Below, piece after piece: positions 58,761-64,000 of a DNA stretch of 64,000 nt. The position numbers were made by a program, and so were the translations under genes. Origin of the DNA: Acidimicrobiia bacterium (GTDB taxonomy: Bacteria > Actinomycetota > Acidimicrobiia > Acidimicrobiales > VFJN01); NCBI GenBank assembly GCA_009694375.1, contig SHVB01000001.1, forward strand, positions 1-64,000, written 5' to 3'. How positions within the stretch are numbered: position 1 is the stretch's first letter; every line of letters starts with the position of its first letter. The notes beneath the pieces were generated by a model. It was not told the origin of the DNA. It saw nothing but the letters and a program-made list of their open reading frames with translations, and searched no databases.

Positions 58761-59765
58761 GTGAAGGTCCACGACCTCCCCACCCCCGCGTTGCTCGTGG
58801 ACATCAATGCCTTTGACCACAATGTGGCCACCATGGCCGCCCGGTGGCCGGGCCAGACGCTGCGCCCCCACGTGAAGGCCTTCAAGTCCACGGCGCTGGC
58901 GGCCCGCCTCGCAGCCCAGGGTCACACGGCGTTTTGTTGCGCCACCGTGCGAGAAATGGTGGGGATGGCCACCGCCGGTTTGGGCGATGACCTGCTCCTG
59001 GCCAACGAAAGCCTCGACCTGCACCGCCTCACCCCTGCTATCCGTACCGGAGCGGCGCGCATCACCGTGGCGGTGGACTCTGAGGCCACCATTGCCGCCG
59101 CCGTCGCCGCCGGGGTCGCGGAGGTGCTCATCGACGTGGAAGTGGGTCTCCCTCGCGGCGGTTGCGACCCGAGCGATGCCGCTCGCCTCGCCGACCTCGC
59201 CCGCGCCGATGGTCTGACCGTGCGCGGGGTGATGGGCTACGAGGGACACCTCATGCGTGAACCCGGCGACAGCAAAGCCCAACTGGTGGAGCGATCCATG
59301 GCGTTGCTCCTCGATGCCCACGCGGTCGTGGGCGGCGATGTGGTGTCGGGCGGCGGCACGGGCACCTGGGACACGAATACCTGGGTGACCGAACTGCAGG
59401 CGGGCTCCTACTGCCTCATGGACACCGAATACGCGCCCCACGCCCCGGCCTTTGCCCAGGCGCTGTTCGTGAACACCACCGTGATCTCGATCTCGGCTAA
59501 GGGATGGGCCGTACTCGATGCCGGGCTCAAGGCCTTCGGCATGGACCACGGCGATCCCACCGCCGTCGAGGTGGGGCCGATCTGGTTCGTGTCCGACGAG
59601 CACATCACCGTGGGGATCCCCGAGGGTTCCCCCGCACGGGTTGGCGACCGCGTGCGGGTGATTCCCGCCCACGTCGACCCCACCGTTTCGCAACACGAGC
59701 GCCTTCACCTCATCGACGGCGACGAGGTCATCGAGGAGTGGGACGTGGATCTGCGGGGCTGGTAG
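58761..59765 (+). CDS. D-threonine aldolase / D-serine dehydratase-like PLP enzyme
   Basis: This 334-residue protein has an alanine-racemase-like TIM barrel with the PLP lysine in [10 protein letters not shown], and a C-terminal domain with [15 protein letters not shown] that carries metal-binding residues of the D-threonine aldolase/DSD1 fold (the eukaryotic-type D-serine dehydratase family). The start is a GTG 32 bases after tRNA-Leu. The substrate cannot be told without comparison; a role in D-amino acid breakdown is likely. It is followed, convergently, by rdgB. Confidence 0.85.
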   Translation: MKVHDLPTPALLVDINAFDHNVATMAARWPGQTLRPHVKAFKSTALAARLAAQGHTAFCCATVREMVGMATAGLGDDLLLANESLDLHRLTPAIRTGAARITVAVDSEATIAAAVAAGVAEVLIDVEVGLPRGGCDPSDAARLADLARADGLTVRGVMGYEGHLMREPGDSKAQLVERSMALLLDAHAVVGGDVVSGGGTGTWDTNTWVTELQAGSYCLMDTEYAPHAPAFAQALFVNTTVISISAKGWAVLDAGLKAFGMDHGDPTAVEVGPIWFVSDEHITVGIPEGSPARVGDRVRVIPAHVDPTVSQHERLHLIDGDEVIEEWDVDLRGW

Positions 59766-59808
59766 CACCCCGCCGGCCCAGCACCCCGGCCGGGGCCACG
59801 GGGCCGCC

Positions 59809-60360
59809 CTAGAGAAGAAGGGCCAGTTTCCCGAAGGCCCGGGACCGGTGACTGATGGCGTGCTTTTCCGGCGCTGTCATCTCAGCGAAGGTGCGACCGT
59901 CGCCCTCAAGCGGGGCCACGATCGGGTCGTAGCCGAAACCGCCCGCGCCCCGGGGGGCCTGAACGATTCGCCCCTCTACCTCGCCCCGCACCACCACCTC
60001 GCGGCCATCCGGCCAAACGGCTGCCGCCGCGCACACGTAGCGACAGCCCCGCGCCTCGGGGGGCTCCCCGTCCAGTTCGCGGAGGACCCGGGGGATCCAG
60101 TCCCCCTCGGTAGTCCAGCGCGCCGAGTGAATGCCCGGCCCGCCCTGAAGATGATCGATCTCGATCCCCGAGTCGTCGGCCAGGGCCACCTCGCTGACGA
60201 TGGCCACCAACGCACGGGCCTTGAGCAAGGCGTTGGCCTCGAAGGTGACCCCGCTCTCCTCGGCGCCGGTGTCGGAGGCCACCACCACGTAGCGGTCGCC
60301 CAGGATCTCCTGCACCTCGCCCACTTTGTGGGCGTTACCGGTGGCCAACCAGAGGCGCAT
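59809..60360 (-). CDS. rdgB: XTP/dITP diphosphatase RdgB (HAM1 family)
   Basis: This 183-residue protein starts [20 protein letters not shown], which carries the SHR-type nucleotide-binding T/SxNxxK motif, and has [18 protein letters not shown] and ISHRSRA. It removes deaminated purine nucleotides such as ITP and XTP. The start ATG overlaps the rph stop (TGATG), so the genes are coupled as in Mycobacterium. Confidence 0.95.
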   Translation of the reverse strand: MRLWLATGNAHKVGEVQEILGDRYVVVASDTGAEESGVTFEANALLKARALVAIVSEVALADDSGIEIDHLQGGPGIHSARWTTEGDWIPRVLRELDGEPPEARGCRYVCAAAAVWPDGREVVVRGEVEGRIVQAPRGAGGFGYDPIVAPLEGDGRTFAEMTAPEKHAISHRSRAFGKLALLL

Positions 60361-61100
60361 CAGCGAGGGGCGGGGGGCACGCTGAGCAACTCCCGCTGCA
60401 AGGCGAAGATCTCCTCGATGCCAGCGGTGGCTAGGCCCAGCAGCGAGTCGAGTTCGGCCCGGGAGAAGGGGGCGCCCTCGGCGGTTCCCTGCACCTCCAC
60501 GAACCCACCGAGAGACGTCATCACCACGTTCATGTCCGTGTCGGCCGTCGAGTCCTCGATGTAGGGGAGGTCCAACACGGGCACCCCGTTCACGACGCCC
60601 ACCGAAATGGCGGCGCACAATGCTCGCAGCGGGTTGGCCTTGATGCTGCCCGCCAGCACGAGACGCTCGAGCGCGTCGTGCAGGGCGATGTAGCCACCAC
60701 AAATCGATGCCGTACGGGTGCCACCGTCGGCTTGGAGCACATCACAATCCACGATGACCTGCCGCTCCCCCAGCGCCGCCATGTCGCACACCGAACGAAG
60801 GGCCCGGCCGATCAGACGCTGGATCTCCTGGGTGCGTCCGGAGGGCTTGCCGTCTTTCACCTCTCGGCGGATTCGCTCCGGCGAGGCCCCCGGGAGCATC
60901 GAATACTCTGCGGTTACCCAACCCTTGCCCTTGCCCCGCATCCAGCGCGGCACGTCGTCGTCCACCGAGGCTGTGCACAGCACCCGGGTGTTGCCGAAAC
61001 TGATGAGACAGGACCCCGCCGCCATGGCGGTGAAGTCCCGTTCGAAGGTGATGGGGCGAAGTTCATCGACGGCACGACCGTCGGGGCGGGAAGCAGACAT
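60360..61100 (-). CDS. rph: Ribonuclease PH
   Basis: This 246-residue phosphorolytic 3'-exoribonuclease matures tRNA ends. The signatures are [70 protein letters not shown] and [18 protein letters not shown], which includes the phosphate-site residues. It is 26 bases downstream of murI and is followed by rdgB. Confidence 0.96.
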   Translation of the reverse strand: MSASRPDGRAVDELRPITFERDFTAMAAGSCLISFGNTRVLCTASVDDDVPRWMRGKGKGWVTAEYSMLPGASPERIRREVKDGKPSGRTQEIQRLIGRALRSVCDMAALGERQVIVDCDVLQADGGTRTASICGGYIALHDALERLVLAGSIKANPLRALCAAISVGVVNGVPVLDLPYIEDSTADTDMNVVMTSLGGFVEVQGTAEGAPFSRAELDSLLGLATAGIEEIFALQRELLSVPPAPR

Positions 61101-61126
61101 GTTCGCATCCTCGCAGGCTCCGGGCG

Positions 61127-61933
61127 TTAGTCCCAGGTGACGGGGTGCACCTCGGCGAGTTCCGGGCCCAACAGCGTTCGGCCCAACTCCTGAAACCAGG
61201 CCACATCGCCACTCGAAAACCAGCGGTGATGGCCCGGACCTGACGAGGGCAGACGAGCCAAGGCGGTTCCCTCCAATCGGCGACGAACCTCGAAGGCGGT
61301 TTCGTCGGCCGAGGACACGAGCACAACATCACGGCCCATCACATCGCTCAGAACACGGGCCAGGAATGGATAGTGGGTGCAGCCGAGCAGGAGCGCATCC
61401 ACCCTGGCCTCCCGCAATGGGGCCAGCAACCGCTCCGCCAACCGCGCCACCTCGTCGCTTTGGGTGTCACCGCGCTCCACGAACTCCACCAACCCCGGAC
61501 AGGCGGCACTCGTGAGTTCGAGGTCGCCCGCCAGGGTGGCCACGGCGTCTTGATAGGCACCGGAGGCCACCGTGCCCGCCGTCCCAATCACCCCTACCCG
61601 GCCGCTCTGGGTGGCCAAGGCCAGCGACCGCACCCCGGGCTCAATCACGCCGATCAGCGGCACGTCGACATCCTCTTGCAGTTCGGCCAGACCGGTGGCG
61701 GCGGCGGTATTGCAGGCCACGATCACCAGTTTCACGCCGTGCTGCTGCACGAGGTACTCGATGATCTGGCGGGCGAAGCCCCGCACCTCGGCCTGGGGGC
61801 GAGGACCGTAGGGGTAGCGGCCGGTGTCGCCCAGATACACGAGGTGTTCGGCGGGCAGGAGGTCGATGAGCGCCCGAGCGACGGTGAGCCCGCCGAATCC
61901 GCTGTCGAACATCCCGATTGGGCGGTCGTCCAC
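61127..61933 (-). CDS. murI: Glutamate racemase
   Basis: This 268-residue enzyme makes D-glutamate for peptidoglycan. It starts with [20 protein letters not shown], carries the first catalytic Cys in [11 protein letters not shown] and the second in [10 protein letters not shown], and has [14 protein letters not shown]. The order murI-rph-rdgB is the same as in Mycobacterium. It is preceded by a GNAT gene, 9 bases upstream. Confidence 0.96.
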   Translation of the reverse strand: MDDRPIGMFDSGFGGLTVARALIDLLPAEHLVYLGDTGRYPYGPRPQAEVRGFARQIIEYLVQQHGVKLVIVACNTAAATGLAELQEDVDVPLIGVIEPGVRSLALATQSGRVGVIGTAGTVASGAYQDAVATLAGDLELTSAACPGLVEFVERGDTQSDEVARLAERLLAPLREARVDALLLGCTHYPFLARVLSDVMGRDVVLVSSADETAFEVRRRLEGTALARLPSSGPGHHRWFSSGDVAWFQELGRTLLGPELAEVHPVTWD

Positions 61934-61942
61934 CCCGCCAGG

Positions 61943-62536
61943 CTAGGGGGTGCGGGCCGCCCACTGGGGTTCCGTGGTCACCCAGATCTGCATGGAACTC
62001 CCCGCGGTGGGACCGGTGGTGGGAACGATCAGACCACCAAAGGTGTAGCCAAGTTTTTCCGGTACCCGGGCGCTGCGATGATTGTGTTCCTCGCAGCGGA
62101 TCTCGAGGCGCGCCACGCTCTCGAGGCCCAAGCCCGCCGCGGTGAGGGCGGCGGCGGCCTCGGTGGCAAGACCGCTCCCGGCGGCCTCCCGGCGCACCCA
62201 ATAGCCAATCTCCAACGCCCCCGGGCCCAGGCGGTTGTGGAGCCCGCACCCCCCAATGACCGACCCGGCGGGGTCCAGCATGGAATAGGTGAAGTCCTGG
62301 CGTTGCTCCCACAGCAGATCCGCCGCGCTGAAGAAGGTGGCCATGCCCGCCACCGTCGCCGGCTCGGCGGCCCAGGGCATCCAGGGCAAGAGGTGCTGGC
62401 GGCTGGCGTTGATGGCGGCGGCCGCCGATTCGGCTCGCTTGGCGTCGGCTCGTTCGAGCGACCGGCCGCCGCGCAGAACAATGCGAGGGGGCGGCGCGAC
62501 CGGGAGCGGCGGGAGTGACTCGGGGGCAGCGGGCAT
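61943..62536 (-). CDS. GNAT acetyltransferase, RimJ/RimL-like
   Basis: This 197-residue protein has GGCGLHNRLGPGALEIGYWV followed by RREAAGSGLATEAAAALTAAGL (acetyl-CoA loop) and RLEIRCEEHNHRSARVPEKLGY, the RimJ/RimL pattern. The function could be acetylation of a protein N-terminus or a small molecule. It is divergent from the ArsC-like gene (61 bases between starts) and is followed by murI. Confidence 0.88.
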   Translation of the reverse strand: MPAAPESLPPLPVAPPPRIVLRGGRSLERADAKRAESAAAAINASRQHLLPWMPWAAEPATVAGMATFFSAADLLWEQRQDFTYSMLDPAGSVIGGCGLHNRLGPGALEIGYWVRREAAGSGLATEAAAALTAAGLGLESVARLEIRCEEHNHRSARVPEKLGYTFGGLIVPTTGPTAGSSMQIWVTTEPQWAARTP

Positions 62537-62597
62537 GACCCGATGCTGGTCGCCGGGCGGCCGCGATGGAAATGGATTGAGGCTCTACGCTGCCGGG

Positions 62598-62951
62598 GTG
62601 GGTGACTTTACGATCTGGCATAACCCCCGGTGCTCCAAGAGCCGGGCGGCGCGGGCGATTCTTGATGAGGCCGACGTGACCTTCGATGAACGCCGCTACC
62701 TCGATATGCCTCCCACCCCGGCCGAACTGGAGGCAGTGCTCGACGCCCTGGGCGCGGAGCCGTGGGAGATCACCCGCCTGGGCGAGGAGGCTGCAAAAAC
62801 CCTCGGCCTACGAACCCTCCCGCACGACCGCGCCGTCTGGATCGCGGTGTTGGTGGCCCATCCGATTCTCATCGAACGCCCGATCGTGGTGAGTCGTGAC
62901 GGGCGCGCTGTGCTCGCCCGCCCCCCGGAGGTAGTGCGCGACCTGCTCTGA
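62598..62951 (+). CDS. ArsC-family (YffB/YfgD-like) thioredoxin-fold protein
   Basis: This 117-residue protein begins MGDFTIWHNPRCSKSRAARA, with the ArsC HNPRCSKSR motif and its reactive Cys, and ends with RPIVVSRDGRAVLARPP, the conserved Arg of glutaredoxin-dependent arsenate reductases. True arsenate reductase activity is possible; many members have no known arsenate role. The start is a GTG at 62598. It is the only rightward gene in this stretch, convergent with cysM. Confidence 0.88.
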   Translation: MGDFTIWHNPRCSKSRAARAILDEADVTFDERRYLDMPPTPAELEAVLDALGAEPWEITRLGEEAAKTLGLRTLPHDRAVWIAVLVAHPILIERPIVVSRDGRAVLARPPEVVRDLL

Positions 62952-63011
62952 GCAGACCGTCGGATGGCGCCGCCCGGCCGATGGCCGACCACCCCGCGAC
63001 CAGGCGCAGAG

Positions 63012-63965
63012 CTAGAAGTAGATGGTGGCCTTGGCCCGGGCCTCGACGGTAGCGATGTCGTCGATCCACACCCCGGCCGAGAGGTACTTCCAGCCGCCGT
63101 CACACACGATCATGACAATCGTTCCTTCGTCGATGAGACCGGCGGCCTTCACCGCTCCGGCGAGGATGGCGCCCGAGGAGATGCCGGCGAAGATGCCCAC
63201 TTCGGTGAGGCGGCGGGTCCATTCGATGGACTCACGCGGCCGCACGATGAGCCGGCGGTTCAGCAGGTCGTAGCCGTCGTTGTCGGTGAACACGGGGGGC
63301 ACGAAACCGTCGTCGAAGTTCTTCAGCCCATCCACCATCTCCCCCGTCGGCGGTTCGATGGCCCAGAGTTGGACGTCGGGGTTCTGCTCCTTGAGAAAGC
63401 GACCCACCCCCATCAGCGTGCCGGCGGTGCCGAGGCCGGCGATGAAATGGGTGATCTCGGGAACGTCACGCCAGATCTCCGGACCGGTGCCCTCGTAGTG
63501 GGCCTTGGGGTTGGAAGGATTCCCGTACTGGAAGGGGAACCACCAGTCGGTGTGTTCGGCGGCCATCTCCTGGGCCCGCCGCATGGCGCCGTTGGATCCC
63601 TCGCCACCCGGGCTGTCGATGATCTCCGCCCCCCAGGACTCCAACAGTTGACGCCGCTCCACCGACACGTTGTCCGGGAGGACCACCTTCAGCCGGTAGC
63701 CCCTCACCTTGGCGATCATGGCGAGGGCGATACCGGTGTTGCCCGAGGTGGACTCCAAGATGACCTGGCCGGAGCCGGGTACCAGGATGCCCTCGCGCTC
63801 GGCATCGATAATCATCTGCCGCCCGGCCCGGTCTTTCACGGAACCGCCGGGGTTCTGCCCCTCCAGTTTGGCGAGGATCCTCACCCGCGGATTGGGGCTC
63901 AGCGGGGAGATGTCGACGATCGGGGTGTTGCCGATGAGATCAATGGCTGATGCGTAGACGGCCAC
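63012..63965 (-). CDS. cysM: Cysteine synthase CysM (probable O-phosphoserine sulfhydrylase type)
   Basis: This 317-residue PLP enzyme has the lysine in NPGGSVKDRAG, the substrate loop STSGNTGIALAM, VSVERRQLLESWGAEI, and the C-terminal GGWKYLSAGVW. It is closest in pattern to mycobacterial CysM, which takes thiocarboxylated CysO as sulfur donor and O-phosphoserine as acceptor. The downstream murI-rph-rdgB genes also match the Mycobacterium order. The start is a GTG with GGAG seven bases upstream. cysO and the Mec protease would be expected just beyond the right edge of the window. Confidence 0.93.
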   Translation of the reverse strand: MAVYASAIDLIGNTPIVDISPLSPNPRVRILAKLEGQNPGGSVKDRAGRQMIIDAEREGILVPGSGQVILESTSGNTGIALAMIAKVRGYRLKVVLPDNVSVERRQLLESWGAEIIDSPGGEGSNGAMRRAQEMAAEHTDWWFPFQYGNPSNPKAHYEGTGPEIWRDVPEITHFIAGLGTAGTLMGVGRFLKEQNPDVQLWAIEPPTGEMVDGLKNFDDGFVPPVFTDNDGYDLLNRRLIVRPRESIEWTRRLTEVGIFAGISSGAILAGAVKAAGLIDEGTIVMIVCDGGWKYLSAGVWIDDIATVEARAKATIYF

Positions 63966-64000
63966 GGGGGCGCTCCAAGGGGGAAAGTTGACTTCTTCAC

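Noticed and set aside
58560-59768. Upstream extension of the second clpP frame across tRNA-Leu and the PLP enzyme
   Set aside because: ClpP has its normal length from 58559; the extension lies antisense to a conserved gene.
1-64000. CRISPR arrays, rRNA genes, insertion sequences and transposases
   Set aside because: Searched for by eye; no regularly spaced repeats, no rRNA sequence and no transposase motifs were seen.

Overview
The window is a 64 kb chromosomal segment from a high-GC Gram-positive bacterium, almost certainly an actinobacterium. I lean towards an environmental, Acidimicrobiia-like lineage, but no rRNA is present, so that is inference. The evidence is GC-rich coding sequence, dense ATGA-type gene overlaps, many GTG starts, a plant-type (class II) DAHP synthase, a SigK/RskA-like sigma/anti-sigma pair, two ClpP paralogues, a CysM-MurI-Rph-RdgB block like that of Mycobacterium, and the order clpX-folC-ndk-mreBCD-mrdA-rodA-rne-rplU-rpmA-obg-proB-proA-nadD-rsfS known from Streptomyces and relatives.

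Layout. 0-2.8 kb: the end of a membrane GT-C-like protein, then rsfS, a LytR_C-domain protein and nadD, all leftward. 2.9-7.7 kb: a SigA/SigB-type sigma factor, DAHP synthase, and a sulfite/nitrite reductase-APS reductase operon behind a repeated operator-like element. 7.7-11.5 kb: leftward VWA (CoxE-type), MoxR ATPase and proA. 11.5-20.2 kb: a rightward overlapping operon of GNAT, a CbxX-type AAA+ ATPase with a TerB-like N-terminus, a binding-protein-like exported protein, a binding-protein/VWA lipoprotein, a coiled-coil membrane protein, a MurJ-type flippase, PspA and a SpoU methyltransferase. 20.3-22.7 kb: proB and obg. 22.8-29.8 kb: five TadE/TadG-like pseudopilin genes around a regulator with four tandem HTH domains. 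29.9-47.1 kb: the housekeeping run from rpmA back to trigger factor (translation, RNase E, cell-shape and wall elongation, Clp proteolysis).

47.2-52.9 kb is a small integrative element in the 3' half of a tRNA-Pro gene. It has a tyrosine integrase, a perfect 46-bp att duplication, repeats at both ends that may be integrase arm sites, small HTH and zinc-ribbon proteins, and cargo (a zinc-ribbon SAM methyltransferase and a GT-C-like membrane protein paralogous to the gene at the left edge). 52.9-64 kb holds tRNA genes (Gly, Arg, His, Lys, Leu), a signal-peptidase-like protein lacking its catalytic residues, the ECF sigma/anti-sigma pair, an RumA-type methyltransferase, rpe, a second clpP, a D-threonine-aldolase-like enzyme and rdgB-rph-murI-GNAT-arsC-cysM.

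Themes. Sulfur assimilation appears twice (sulfate reduction at 5-7.7 kb, cysteine synthesis at 63-64 kb). Two separate AAA+/VWA pairs are present. The usually compact rpmA-obg-proB-proA-nadD cluster is split by three blocks of unrelated genes. The best candidates for little-described biology are the 11.5-20.2 kb operon, the four-HTH regulator with its orphan pseudopilins, and the tRNA-Pro element.
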